Assembly: GCF_001434975.1 (NCBI RefSeq) | Contig: NZ_AZEL01000021.1 | Location: forward strand, 1 to 47,183 | Length of the DNA stretch: 47,183 bases | Source of the DNA: Lactobacillus gallinarum DSM 10532 = JCM 2011 | Lineage (GTDB): Bacteria; Bacillota; Bacilli; Lactobacillales; Lactobacillaceae | Direction of reading: 5' to 3' | Part shown: positions 27,305-36,253 of the stretch, in pieces | Numbering within the stretch: the first letter of the stretch is position 1 | Layout of the letters: each line of letters opens with the position of its first letter | Notes under the pieces: model-generated | Seen by the model: the letters and a program-made list of their open reading frames with translations, nothing else | Told to the model about the DNA's origin: nothing | Databases searched by the model: none | Made by a program: the position numbers and the translations under genes

Positions 27305-27333
27305 TTGACATCGCGTCACCTTGCTGATATTAT
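27305..27333 (+). promoter_or_regulatory. Promoter of the P-type ATPase gene
   Basis: A consensus -35 TTGACA (27305-27310) and -10 TATTAT (27328-27333) are separated by 17 bases. Transcripts would start near 27340, giving a leader of about 130 bases before the ATPase start. Confidence 0.85.
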
Positions 27334-27339
27334 TTATTA

Positions 27340-27453
27340 TAACGATTTATATATTGAGAGGCGCCAATGACGCTGCCAATACACAAATGAAAACTGAAGA
27401 AGTTTCTCAAATGGGGAATGGCTTTGTTAAAGGCCATTCTCTATTTTATTTTT
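27340..27453 (+). promoter_or_regulatory. Attenuator leader of the ATPase gene
   Basis: The leader ends in a GC-containing hairpin (GAATGGCTTT with AAAGGCCATTC, 27416-27439) followed by a T-rich stretch, which would stop transcription before the gene. Two small frames overlap in it. MTLPIHK (27367-27390) follows a GAGAGG ribosome binding site, and a 22-codon frame (27387-27455) shares its ATG with that stop (ATGA) and runs through the hairpin. The arrangement suggests attenuation by leader translation. It does not match the Mn-sensing yybP-ykoY or Mg-sensing M-box RNAs as I know them. Confidence 0.5.
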
Positions 27454-27468
27454 GACGAAAGGAGTGAT

Positions 27469-30123
27469 ATGTCCTTTATGGATAATCACATACAAAAGCC
27501 TTGGGCTGTTACTCAGTCTGAGGTACTAACAGAGACAAATACATCAGAAGCTGGCTTAAGCGATGACGCAGTTCGAATACGTCAAAAAGATGGTTTAAAC
27601 GAACTTGCTGCTAGGCCTCCTAAAACCACCTTGCAAATGATCAAAGAGCAAATCATTGATCCAATGATCATGATTCTAATCGGCGCAGCCTTCTTTTCAG
27701 CTCTTTTTCATGAATATACTGAAGCGATCATCATTGCTATGATCGTGGTCATCAATACTATTATTGGTATTGTGCAGGAAAAGAAAGCTCAATCATCCTT
27801 AGCTGCTTTGCGGGATATGAGTGCTCCCATGGCTCATGTTATTCGCGCCGGCAAGGAGCAACTAATCCCCGCTAAAGAATTAGTAGTCGGTGATATTGTC
27901 AACTTGCACGACGGTGACATGGTTCCAGCAGACATGCGTCTTCTCGAATCCGCCAACCTAAAGATTCAGGAAGCATCCCTCACAGGTGAATCCGTACCTG
28001 TGGAAAAAGATGCAGATACTGTTTTGGCTAAAGACTGCAGCCTTGGTGACCGCATCAATATGGCTTTCAGCTCTTCAATTGTTACCTACGGACGCGGACT
28101 AGGTGTCGTGACCACTACAGGTATGAACACCGAAATGGGTGCCATTGCCGGCATGCTAGAAGATCAAACTGAAATTGAAACGCCATTAAAACGTAAATTA
28201 ACTAGCGTTGGTAAAGTTTTAACAATCATTGGTATTTTTGTCTGCATCTTGGTATTTATCATTGGTGCAATGTACCAAAAACCGCTTTTACCCCAATTTT
28301 TAATCGCTATTTCGTTAGCAATCTCCATTATTCCTGAAGGTTTGCCTGCCACAGCTACAATTGTGATGGCCCTTGGCGTTAAGCGCATGGTAAAAAAGAA
28401 TACTTTGATTAAGAAATTACCAGCTGTGGAAACCTTGGGTAACGCTACTGTCATTTGTTCCGATAAAACCGGTACTTTAACTTTAAATAAGATGACAGTT
28501 ACTAAAACAGCTGCTGGCGACTTCAATGAAATTGATGTTAAAGATATTAAACCTAATAAGGTTTACCAAGCGTTAGCCTATGCTGGTGCCCTTTGTAACG
28601 ACGCCAGCTTGAAGGATAACGAGGCGAGCGGTGATCCTACCGAGGTTGCTTTGATTCCTTTTGCTAAAAAATTAGGCTTCAACCAAACAGAATTAAAAAA
28701 GGTTCACCCACGTCTATTTGAACAACCATTTGATTCAGATAGAAAACGAATGACCACCTTGCATGAAATTAATGGTCAATATGTTTCCTTTACTAAGGGT
28801 GCAGTAGACGAAATGTTACCGTTATGTAATCACATCATGACTGATAATGGCGTTCGTCCAATTACGACTAATGATAAAAAACGAATCTTGAACTTGATGC
28901 AAAACATGTCTAACGAGGTATTACGCGTACTAGGTTTTGCCACAAGAGTTGTGGATAACTTACCAAGTGAAGGAACCGATTTAGAAAATAATTTAACTTT
29001 CATTGGTATCGGCGGTATGATCGACCCACCTCGTGAAGAAGTGGCGGAATCGGTTAAGACTTGTCGTCAGGCCGGCATTAGAACCATTATGATTACTGGT
29101 GACCACAAGATTACTGCTTTAGCTATTGCTAAGAAGCTTAATATTTACCAAAACGGTGACTTGGCTATATCTGGCATTGAACTTGATCAAATGTCTGACG
29201 ACGAACTTGATCAAGCGGTTAAAAAGACGACTGTCTTTGCCCGCGTTTCACCTACCGATAAGTTAAGAATTATTCAAAGCTTGAAGCGTAACGGTGAAGT
29301 AACGGCAATGACTGGTGATGGTGTTAACGACTCACCTGCTTTAAAGGCTGCCGATATCGGTATAGCCATGGGTGTTACCGGTACCGACGTAGCCAAAGAC
29401 GTGGCTGATATGGTACTTTTAGATGACAGTTTTACTACTATTGCTTACGCAATCAAAGAAGGTCGTCGCGTTTACCGTAACATTCAAAAAGTAATCCAAT
29501 TCTTGTTAGTTGGTAATATTGCTGAAATTACTACTTTGTTTGTTGCGACATTATTTAACTGGGATGCACCATTATTAGCTGTGCATATCCTGTGGGTAAA
29601 CTTAGCCACTGCTACTCTACCTGCTCTTGCTTTAGGCGTTGACCCTGCAAGCAAAAACATTATGAAACATAAGCCCGTAAATCCAGGTACTCTTTTTGAA
29701 AAAGATCTTGTGTGGCGCGTGATTACTCAGGGAATCTTCGTTGCGCTGATGACTTTAATTGCTTACTTTATTGGTGCAAGCATTGATAATCCAATCACTG
29801 GTCAAACAATGGCCTTCAGCGTATTGGCTTTATCACAAATGTTGAGAGCCTTTAACCAGCACTCTAACACCGATCCTATCTGGAAGAGAGCTACCGGTAT
29901 GAATATGTGGTTGGTAATTTCATTCATTGTTTCCGCATTTTTCATGGGCTTGATCCTATTTGTTCCAACTTTACGAAAAGTATTCTACATTACTAATCTT
30001 TCAGCTGGTCAATGGTTAGTTGTCATCACCTTATCCTTGCTTTCAATTGTACAAGTTGAAATTTTCAAAGGATTTAAGAAGCTAAGAACTAATTCAAACA
30101 AAAACCAATTAATTGAAGAATAA
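27469..30123 (+). CDS. P-type cation-transporting ATPase (type II, Ca2+-ATPase-like)
   Basis: An 884-residue ion pump. I start it at ATG 27469, directly after AAAGGAG; an upstream ATG at 27418 lies in the attenuator hairpin and is unlikely. It shows the N-terminal cation-ATPase domain, TGES in LTGESVPVEK, the membrane motif IPEGLPATAT typical of type II pumps, the phosphorylation site SDKTGTLT with Asp332, KGAVDEML in the nucleotide-binding domain, TGDG in MTGDGVNDSPAL, and six C-terminal helices. It probably exports Ca2+ or Mn2+; which ion cannot be settled from motifs alone. Confidence 0.92.
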   Translation: MSFMDNHIQKPWAVTQSEVLTETNTSEAGLSDDAVRIRQKDGLNELAARPPKTTLQMIKEQIIDPMIMILIGAAFFSALFHEYTEAIIIAMIVVINTIIGIVQEKKAQSSLAALRDMSAPMAHVIRAGKEQLIPAKELVVGDIVNLHDGDMVPADMRLLESANLKIQEASLTGESVPVEKDADTVLAKDCSLGDRINMAFSSSIVTYGRGLGVVTTTGMNTEMGAIAGMLEDQTEIETPLKRKLTSVGKVLTIIGIFVCILVFIIGAMYQKPLLPQFLIAISLAISIIPEGLPATATIVMALGVKRMVKKNTLIKKLPAVETLGNATVICSDKTGTLTLNKMTVTKTAAGDFNEIDVKDIKPNKVYQALAYAGALCNDASLKDNEASGDPTEVALIPFAKKLGFNQTELKKVHPRLFEQPFDSDRKRMTTLHEINGQYVSFTKGAVDEMLPLCNHIMTDNGVRPITTNDKKRILNLMQNMSNEVLRVLGFATRVVDNLPSEGTDLENNLTFIGIGGMIDPPREEVAESVKTCRQAGIRTIMITGDHKITALAIAKKLNIYQNGDLAISGIELDQMSDDELDQAVKKTTVFARVSPTDKLRIIQSLKRNGEVTAMTGDGVNDSPALKAADIGIAMGVTGTDVAKDVADMVLLDDSFTTIAYAIKEGRRVYRNIQKVIQFLLVGNIAEITTLFVATLFNWDAPLLAVHILWVNLATATLPALALGVDPASKNIMKHKPVNPGTLFEKDLVWRVITQGIFVALMTLIAYFIGASIDNPITGQTMAFSVLALSQMLRAFNQHSNTDPIWKRATGMNMWLVISFIVSAFFMGLILFVPTLRKVFYITNLSAGQWLVVITLSLLSIVQVEIFKGFKKLRTNSNKNQLIEE

Positions 30124-30127
30124 AAAT

Positions 30128-30155
30128 AAAGGATCCTCATGCAGGATCCTTTTTT
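30128..30155 (+). terminator. Terminator of the P-type ATPase gene
   Basis: AAAGGATCCT/AGGATCCTTT stem with a short loop and a T run. Confidence 0.85.
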
Positions 30156-30162
30156 CATACGC

Positions 30163-30401
30163 TTAATTTAATTCTTCAATATCTTTAAGTAAGCTGTCTT
30201 GCTCTGGCGTTAAACGCTCATGTTCTTTACGCAGCTTTAAGACTTGCTTAGTCTTTTCATAGTTTACTTTTTAACGATTGCACTAGAAAATGTTTGCGCA
30301 TTAGACTCAATCAGCTGATTTGAATTATTAGCAAAAAGAGATACCCCAATTCCTAATGCCGCTAAAGTAAGCCAGACTTTTTCTAATAGTTTACTTTTCA
30401 T
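30163..30401 (-). pseudogene. Small membrane-anchored protein gene, frameshifted
   Basis: A good AAGGAG ribosome binding site precedes ATG 30401. The first frame gives 45 residues with a hydrophobic N-terminal segment (VWLTLAALGIGVSLF) and stops at 30264. One base out of phase, the next frame continues with a charged helix (VNYEKTKQVLKLRKEHERL) to a stop at 30163. Adding one A to the run of five at about 30268-30272 joins them into one protein of about 80 residues: a membrane anchor followed by a coiled coil. Family unknown. Confidence 0.65.
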
Positions 30402-30490
30402 ATGTGTGCACTCCTTTTGGCTATATTATACAAAAAGTATCGATCTATTAGTATTGTCTGCGCTTACATTTAACTAAATTGTAACATTCT

Positions 30491-31495
30491 TTAGTTAGTC
30501 TTAAGAGTTACTTCCCCGGCCACATCTGTATTAAAGAAATCTGCCACTTCATGGACGTTCATGTCCTGGCCTAGTGCCCACATCAACTTGGTAATGGCAC
30601 TCTCAGAAGTCATGTCGCACGCACTGATCGCACCTTCTAGCAAGGCTTCGCGTCCTACTTCATACTTAGTTAGGTCACTACGTTCATATAAACATTGGCT
30701 GCTGGCAATTACAGGGATGCCCTGTCTGATCAACTTACCAATTGCGGCCACCATGTTACGGCGAATAAAGTTCATCCCACCTAAACCATAGGCTTCAATA
30801 ACAATTCCTTGGCAGCCACTATCTACCATCGCAAAAAGTAAATCAGGATCAAAGCCTGGGAATAATTTAACTAAAGAAACATTAGAGTCAATCTTGGTAT
30901 TCAAGCAAGTTTCACCCGTTTTTTTCTTAGGTGTATAATCCGGATTGAAGACCAAGCCATCTGAAGAAACGGTTGCAACAGGCGGAACGTTAACACTTTC
31001 AAAAGCATCAAAGTTAGTCGTTCTAACCTTAACGGCTCTGCAGCCCAACATAATTTTATTATGGAAGGCTAAATAAATATCAGGTGGACAAGTAGCTGCT
31101 GCCGCAAAAGCTAAACGCAAATTATCGTGGGCATCACTTAAGACAACATTGATAGGTACCTGGCTTCCAGTTAAAACCACTGGAATATTAATATTCTTCA
31201 ACATAAAGGTTAACATTGAAGCAGTATAAGCCATTGTATCGGTACCGTGTGAAACCACGATTCCATCATAGTCATTACGATATTTATAAATATTTTCCGC
31301 AATAAATTTCCATTCTTCTGGTTGAATATTAGAAGAGTCGAGCTGCAAAATATCGTGAACGTCGATATCATACGGTAATTTACCCAGCATTTTAATCAAT
31401 TCTTCGCCAGTTTCTTTAGGTACTAACCCTGCATTAGATGCAACTGATGCAATCGTCCCACCAGTTGAAAGCAATAATAACTTCTTTTTTTCCAT
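30491..31495 (-). CDS. ansA: L-asparaginase, type I
   Basis: A 334-residue cytoplasmic amidohydrolase converting asparagine to aspartate and ammonia. The two active-site motifs are complete: STGGTIAS with Thr14, and VSHGTDTMAY with Thr85 and Asp86. No signal peptide, as expected for the type I enzyme. It begins 11 bases after the stop of the RpiR-type regulator and is probably co-transcribed with it, which suggests regulation by that protein. Confidence 0.94.
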   Translation of the reverse strand: MEKKKLLLLSTGGTIASVASNAGLVPKETGEELIKMLGKLPYDIDVHDILQLDSSNIQPEEWKFIAENIYKYRNDYDGIVVSHGTDTMAYTASMLTFMLKNINIPVVLTGSQVPINVVLSDAHDNLRLAFAAAATCPPDIYLAFHNKIMLGCRAVKVRTTNFDAFESVNVPPVATVSSDGLVFNPDYTPKKKTGETCLNTKIDSNVSLVKLFPGFDPDLLFAMVDSGCQGIVIEAYGLGGMNFIRRNMVAAIGKLIRQGIPVIASSQCLYERSDLTKYEVGREALLEGAISACDMTSESAITKLMWALGQDMNVHEVADFFNTDVAGEVTLKTN

Positions 31496-31506
31496 CTTTA
31501 TTTCCT

Positions 31507-32280
31507 CTACCTTTGCAATTTACGCCGTTTTGCATATTCATTAATGATTAGATCAATTAGAACATAGGCTGAACTGAAAGTCACGACCTTTTTACTAAAC
31601 TGAAATGGCGTAGTCTTGAAAAAGAAGCTGTAATCACTAAGAGAAGCTAATTTTCCCGGCTGCCAGCTTGTTAAAGAAACTAGCTTTAACTTATTATTAA
31701 TAACATCGATTTTCTTCAATTCCTCAATAATTGTCTTATTAAAACCACCAAATGAAATTACAAACAACATATCATTTTCTTTGGCAGCTTGACCCAGCAT
31801 TGAAACTTCATCACGCGCACCTGGTAAAATAATCGCGTTTTTACCTATTAAGTAAAAAGAATGAGCCAAATACTCCGCAATAATCTGCTGTTGCCATCCC
31901 GTCGAATAAATATAGATAGTTCCTGCTTGATCTAAATCCGCACATAAGTTATGCAAATTCAATCCCTTAAAATATTTAAAGGTGTCATTGATTATTTTCT
32001 GCAGATTATCGTCAAATTGCAATTCTTGTGCATGCTTAGCATATTGCTCTTTTCTCGCAATCAATTCAGACAATTCAAATTTAAGTTCACTAAAACCGCT
32101 CAAGCCTAATTTTTTACTCAAACGAAAAATAGCAGATTTAGAAACATATAATTTCTGCGCTAATTCCATTAAGCTCAACTTACTAGCTTCCTTGGGATAC
32201 TTGAGCAAATAACTGACTATTGCCTTATCAGTATCATTGAAGCTTTCTTTTTTCTTCATTACTACTGTTTCTAAATCCAT
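31507..32280 (-). CDS. RpiR/MurR-family transcriptional regulator
   Basis: A 257-residue regulator with an N-terminal helix-turn-helix (about 15-85; MELAQKLYVSKSAIFRLSKKL) and a C-terminal SIS domain (about 110-245) that in this family binds phosphosugars. AAAGGAC precedes the ATG. It sits between a GH4 phospho-glucosidase gene upstream and asparaginase downstream, all on the same strand; a strong terminator separates it from the GH4 gene. A sugar-phosphate ligand is expected from the family and neighbour. Confidence 0.9.
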   Translation of the reverse strand: MDLETVVMKKKESFNDTDKAIVSYLLKYPKEASKLSLMELAQKLYVSKSAIFRLSKKLGLSGFSELKFELSELIARKEQYAKHAQELQFDDNLQKIINDTFKYFKGLNLHNLCADLDQAGTIYIYSTGWQQQIIAEYLAHSFYLIGKNAIILPGARDEVSMLGQAAKENDMLFVISFGGFNKTIIEELKKIDVINNKLKLVSLTSWQPGKLASLSDYSFFFKTTPFQFSKKVVTFSSAYVLIDLIINEYAKRRKLQR

Positions 32281-32337
32281 CTCTATGTCCTTTCTGCCAT
32301 AACTTTATATCAAGTTCAGAATATCATGATCAGCACA

Positions 32338-32376
32338 AAAAAGGTAGCTATTCAATTATAGAATAGTTACCTTTTT
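32338..32376 (-). terminator. Terminator of the GH4 gene
   Basis: A 14-bp stem with one G-U pair (AAAGGTAGCTATTC/GAATAGTTACCTTT) and a T run on the minus strand. Confidence 0.88.
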
Positions 32377-32402
32377 CTTATTTGTTATGACTTTTAAAAT
32401 TG

Positions 32403-33740
32403 TTATTTAAGTTCTGGCCAATATGGAGCGTTAACTGGAATCATGTCATCCAAGATCTTCTTGGCTACAGATGCATCTGGAACAGTCTTGTTCAAAGCAA
32501 AGGCTTGGAGCATCTTTTGGTATGAGTGCTCTACATAAGCATCAACAACCAATTTTTCACAGGTTTGTTGTTCCATCATCAAACCTCTTTGGAAGCGGCC
32601 AGCCTTACCAGTTGCCATTGGTTGAATACCATCAGCACCAAACAATGCTGGAACTTCAACGATTGAATCTGGATCCATGTTTGAAATAGCACCGTTGTTT
32701 TCGCAGTTAGCTAAGAACTTCTCGTGAGTGTTGTAGGCAATAGCGTGAATAATATCTACGATATATTCTGAGTGCAACCCTGAAATGTCCCAAATATTAT
32801 TCTTAGCAGTACCTGCCTTAACGATTCTTTCACATTCACCGAAGACAATCTTTTGACGGTGTTCACGAATTTCATCAGTACGAGTGTGCTTTGGATCGGC
32901 GTTTGCTACTTCATATTGTGGGAAGTAGTAGTATTGCATGTAGTTGTTTGGCAAGGTTTCTGGATCCATCTTGTAGTCATCGGCAACCTTCTTAAAGGTA
33001 GCTTCCCATGAAGCTTCAGTATCCTTGTCGTAGTCGCCGCCTACCCAGTAACCGTGATCCTTAACGTATTCCTTAAGCTTAGGCATTAAGTCTTCGCCGG
33101 TCTTCTTGTTTCTAACTTCTTTCCACCAGCCGAAGTGGTTCAAGCCGTAGTAGTTGAAGTCAATGTCGTGCCAGCTGTTCAAACCGCAGATAGCAGCCAT
33201 TCTGTCCATGTCATCAATTGGCATATCACAGATGTTGATAACCTTTGCACCTGGACGAAGACGACGACATGCTTCAGCAACAATCGCAATAGTGTTGGAG
33301 TAGTTGATCATCCAAGCGTTTGGTGAATATTCTTGCATCCAATCAATAATTTGCAAAATTGCAGGAATTGAACGAAGACCATAAGCCATACCTCCGGGTC
33401 CTGTAGTTTCCTGACCATTTACACCATATTTTAATGGAATCTTTTCATCTAAACTTCTCATGTGGTATTTACCAACACGAATTGAACCCATTACAAAGTC
33501 TACGTCAGTAAAGGCTTCCTTAGGATCAGTGGTGTATGAGAACTTAATTTGTGGAGCTCTTTCCTTCATGATGATCTTAACAGCTTCACCAATCTTCTTT
33601 TGACGTTCTGCATCGTTATCGTAGAACTTCAATTGTCTCATTGGGAACTTGTCTTGGCTCTTGATTAAGTCAAGTACAAATCCTGGTGTAAATGTACTAC
33701 CACCACCGGCAATAACTACTGAATATTTCTTACCGTTCAT
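32403..33740 (-). CDS. 6-phospho-alpha-glucosidase, glycoside hydrolase family 4
   Basis: A 445-residue NAD- and metal-dependent enzyme hydrolysing maltose-6'-phosphate-type sugars brought in by a phosphotransferase system. The dinucleotide-binding start VVIAGGGSTFTPG is followed by FYDND with Asp41, NYSNTIAIVAEA, the metal ligand Cys171 in INICDMP and His202 in NHFGWW; these positions match GlvA-type enzymes. AAAGGAG precedes the ATG. A perfect catabolite-repression site lies 90 bases upstream. No PTS transporter gene is adjacent. Confidence 0.93.
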   Translation of the reverse strand: MNGKKYSVVIAGGGSTFTPGFVLDLIKSQDKFPMRQLKFYDNDAERQKKIGEAVKIIMKERAPQIKFSYTTDPKEAFTDVDFVMGSIRVGKYHMRSLDEKIPLKYGVNGQETTGPGGMAYGLRSIPAILQIIDWMQEYSPNAWMINYSNTIAIVAEACRRLRPGAKVINICDMPIDDMDRMAAICGLNSWHDIDFNYYGLNHFGWWKEVRNKKTGEDLMPKLKEYVKDHGYWVGGDYDKDTEASWEATFKKVADDYKMDPETLPNNYMQYYYFPQYEVANADPKHTRTDEIREHRQKIVFGECERIVKAGTAKNNIWDISGLHSEYIVDIIHAIAYNTHEKFLANCENNGAISNMDPDSIVEVPALFGADGIQPMATGKAGRFQRGLMMEQQTCEKLVVDAYVEHSYQKMLQAFALNKTVPDASVAKKILDDMIPVNAPYWPELK

Positions 33741-33829
33741 ATCTAAAATCTCCTTTGATAAGTTTTTATCTCTGATATGTTTTCCGTTTCATTTACCTTA
33801 CGGTTATATTTATACCATCATTTTTGCTA

Positions 33830-33846
33830 AATGTATCCGTTTTCAA
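33830..33846 (-). promoter_or_regulatory. Catabolite-responsive element (cre)
   Basis: The minus strand reads TTGAAAACGGATACATT, which meets every position of the Gram-positive cre consensus WTGNAARCGNWWWCAWW. It lies just upstream of a TATAAA box (near 33808-33813) for the GH4 gene, so CcpA with HPr-Ser-P would control that promoter. Confidence 0.88.
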
Positions 33847-34401
33847 TGGCTTCAGACTTTGTTTCAGCGCTTGGAACTCATTTTAGATCTCGAAATATAT
33901 TTCAATCTTTGCATTGCTATACCAATATATTTTTCATAAAATTATATCTTATATGTACTTGTTATCATAATAAGCTTAAAAAATATCAATTTTTATTTTT
34001 CTACTATATAAACCTGCACTATTTAAACAAAATTGCCTTTAATCCCCGATATAATGGCATTTACTCTTTTAAAAAATACTACTATATTAATATAAAAAAT
34101 TATATATTCTTATTTTTTAAAAACTTTTTTACATTATTTAATAAGTGTGCAACTTAATATCCTCATCGCCCTCAAGCAGCATGCTACCAGCGTTTCTAGT
34201 GCTATCCCCTCCATATATATTATTGTCTTTTGTTATTAAATTTTTTCACATATAGACTTTGGTTTTATTCCTGTTAGTCTTATCACTTTAAGAGACTTAT
34301 AGCGGAACTCAAGAAATTGACTACTTCTTGAGCTTTGAATTTTCATATTTTTGGGAATTTTTGATAGAGAATAACTTTTTAATAAATAGGGAATTAGGAA
34401 A
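33847..34401. other. AT-rich intergenic region
   Basis: Very AT-rich stretch without a supportable gene. A perfect hairpin CTCAAGAA/TTCTTGAG lies at about 34307-34331, within the likely 5' untranslated region of the downstream secreted-protein gene. It may stabilise that mRNA. Nothing else is recognised. Confidence 0.5.
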
Positions 34402-35250
34402 ATGAGAAATAATGTTAAACTTTTATCAATCATTAGTATTGCCGCTGCTTTAGCTGGTGGCACTATTACCGCTTTAAACAATAATGTAGAGACTGCAGCA
34501 AATTCAACTGTTGAAGCTGCTTCTATTACTTTGCCTTCTGGTTATACTAAGAGTGCCATTATTAAATGGAACCAAACTGGTAGAGCAAGCAAGGCTTTAA
34601 TCAATGCCTCAAAGAAAGGCATGATAGAAAACACATACAGTGGTGCTGGTTCTGACGATACTTTAGTTAACGTAACTAACTTAAGCCACAGCCAAAAGGT
34701 TGAATTGAGCAAGTACACTTTAAGCTTGATTAACTCTGCTCGTCATCAACTTGGCAAGAAGTCTTGGACTTACAAGGCTGGTGCTTTGCACTTTGCAGAT
34801 CGTGTAGCTGAACAATACTACTCACACAACAAGTCTTGTTGGGATGCAGACCACTATGTACCTGGTATCAAGCGTGCAGCTAAGGCTTCTGGTCTTAACT
34901 CAAGAGTAAGTCAAGTCTACGAAGACGAAGCAGCCTTACCTATTTCTTCAACTTACCACACTAATATGCGTACCATGTCAGCATTGAAGAACCAAATTCA
35001 CTTCAACGTTAAGCAAATGCTTTTCGGTGGTTTCTATGGCTCATACAGTCAAATGAATGATTCTTCAAGATACACTGAATGGGAACACGCTGGCGACTTG
35101 CTTGGTTGTCGTACTAAGCACTACGATGCTAAGACTAAATACTTTGGCATTAGCTTCAGTGGTTTAAGAGGCGATTCAAGCAAGATTAGTGTTCACATGA
35201 TGGGCGTTGCTAAGCGTTACATCCAAAACTACAAGAAATTTAATCGTTAA
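34402..35250 (+). CDS. SEC10/PgrA surface exclusion-like secreted protein
   Basis: A 282-residue secreted protein with a signal peptide (about 1-35, basic start then LLSIISIAAALAGG, Ala-rich cleavage region). The body contains LSKYTLSLINSARHQLGKKSW and DRVAEQYYSHNKS, which match the CAP-like domain of lactobacillar proteins called SEC10/PgrA surface exclusion proteins. There is no LPXTG and no membrane anchor. The role is unknown; homologues in conjugative plasmids reduce mating, but no transfer genes are present here. Codon use suggests high expression. Confidence 0.82.
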   Translation: MRNNVKLLSIISIAAALAGGTITALNNNVETAANSTVEAASITLPSGYTKSAIIKWNQTGRASKALINASKKGMIENTYSGAGSDDTLVNVTNLSHSQKVELSKYTLSLINSARHQLGKKSWTYKAGALHFADRVAEQYYSHNKSCWDADHYVPGIKRAAKASGLNSRVSQVYEDEAALPISSTYHTNMRTMSALKNQIHFNVKQMLFGGFYGSYSQMNDSSRYTEWEHAGDLLGCRTKHYDAKTKYFGISFSGLRGDSSKISVHMMGVAKRYIQNYKKFNR

Positions 35251-35292
35251 TATCGACGTTGTAGTTTAAAACTTAATAAAGTTTCCTAATCC

Positions 35293-35343
35293 AAGAGTTT
35301 AAAAAGGTTTAGTCACCTGTTTGAACTCTTTTAATTTACTTAA
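35293..35343 (+). terminator. Terminator of the secreted-protein gene
   Basis: AAGAGTT pairs with AACTCTT, with a further AGGT/ACCT inner stem, followed by TTTAATTT. Confidence 0.55.
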
Positions 35344-35385
35344 AAAGGCCAAATTGCTCTGGTTTTCAGACAATTTGACCTTTTT
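35342..35385 (+). terminator. Second hairpin, terminator-like
   Basis: AAAAAGG and CAAATTG pair with CAATTTG and CCTTTTT across one mismatch and a 14-base loop. A T run follows. The stretch after it, 35386-35690, is AT-rich with nothing recognisable except the upstream region of the TetR gene. Confidence 0.65.
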
Positions 35386-35722
35386 GTGTTCTATATTAGG
35401 CAAGATTAATAATTAAAAGTAAGTACTTAAAAGCCTATTCTCATCGTATTTTCGGTAAGAATGTTGTTATATCAACGTTTCAAGCACCTTCAGCAATTAT
35501 AAGTTTTAAATTCTAGTTTTTGTTTTTTTATTTTATAAAAATTTTTTTGAAATATCTATTTATATATAACCTGCTTGAACTATGCTTACATCAAGCCATA
35601 AACCAATTATTATCAAAAATGGCTATTGCTATATTCATGTAGGCTTGGTATATTTTATAAAAATAAAATTTAAACAAAATCTTTGAACTTACTTGAAGTT
35701 GTCATTGAAAGGGATGAATGGA

Positions 35723-36217
35723 ATGAGAAAACTTACAACTTACGAGATTTTACGCGAGGAATTAACTAGAGGTATTATTACCAAATACTCTGTTACCCAA
35801 TTTTGCAAGGCTACTGGCATGAGCCGCGGCGTCTTTTATAATACTTATACTGGATTAACCGATTTATTTTGTAAAAGTATTCAAGCAGAAATTAGAACCC
35901 ATTTCCGTGAATATGGTGATTGCCAATCTAATCAATTGGTCTTCGCCTTTCTTAGACAAATTGGCAATGATCGTCTTTTCTACACTAACATTTATCGTCT
36001 AACTCGAAAAAAGCACACTAATCATATCTGCACTCAAATTAATCGCACACTTTTTACAGAGATGCAAAAGCACCTTTTCAATAGCGATTATTCCAATAAA
36101 CATATTAAGAGCATGACTAACGTTCTTCTTACCCACATCACTAATTGGATCGATCACGGCTGCGATGCTCAAGTCCTTGACGTTTACACTGATGTAGAAA
36201 TCATTCTGCCTAAATAA
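35723..36217 (+). CDS. TetR-like transcriptional regulator
   Basis: A 164-residue protein with an N-terminal helix-turn-helix, VTQFCKATGMSRGVFYNTYTGLTDLF (about residues 25-50), typical in length and pattern of TetR proteins, and a helical C-terminal part. I start it at ATG 35723, nine bases after AAAGGG; the frame is open to 35693. It ends at a hairpin terminator. A TetR-like palindrome lies 700 bases downstream at 36918-36935 and may be its target. Confidence 0.8.
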   Translation: MRKLTTYEILREELTRGIITKYSVTQFCKATGMSRGVFYNTYTGLTDLFCKSIQAEIRTHFREYGDCQSNQLVFAFLRQIGNDRLFYTNIYRLTRKKHTNHICTQINRTLFTEMQKHLFNSDYSNKHIKSMTNVLLTHITNWIDHGCDAQVLDVYTDVEIILPK

Positions 36218-36252
36218 AAAACGCTGCTAGCTCATAGCTGGCAGTATTTTTT
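36218..36252. terminator. Terminator between TetR and GNAT genes
   Basis: CTGC-t-AGCT pairs with AGCT-g-GCAG, with A-rich and T-rich flanks on both strands. Confidence 0.75.
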
Positions 36253-36253
36253 A

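Noticed and set aside
27340-27453. yybP-ykoY (Mn2+) or M-box riboswitch before the P-type ATPase
   Set aside because: The conserved loop sequences I know for these RNAs are absent; only a terminator and short frames are visible.
30262-30275. Programmed -1 frameshift in the small gene
   Set aside because: The sequence before the stop (GTT AAA AAG TAA) does not form a good slippery heptamer, since the P-site tRNA would have to re-pair with TAA.
33831-34157. Plus-strand open frame in the AT-rich intergenic region
   Set aside because: The product is a low-complexity Phe/Tyr/Asn/Ile-rich sequence, there is no ribosome binding site, and it overlaps the cre site of the divergent gene.
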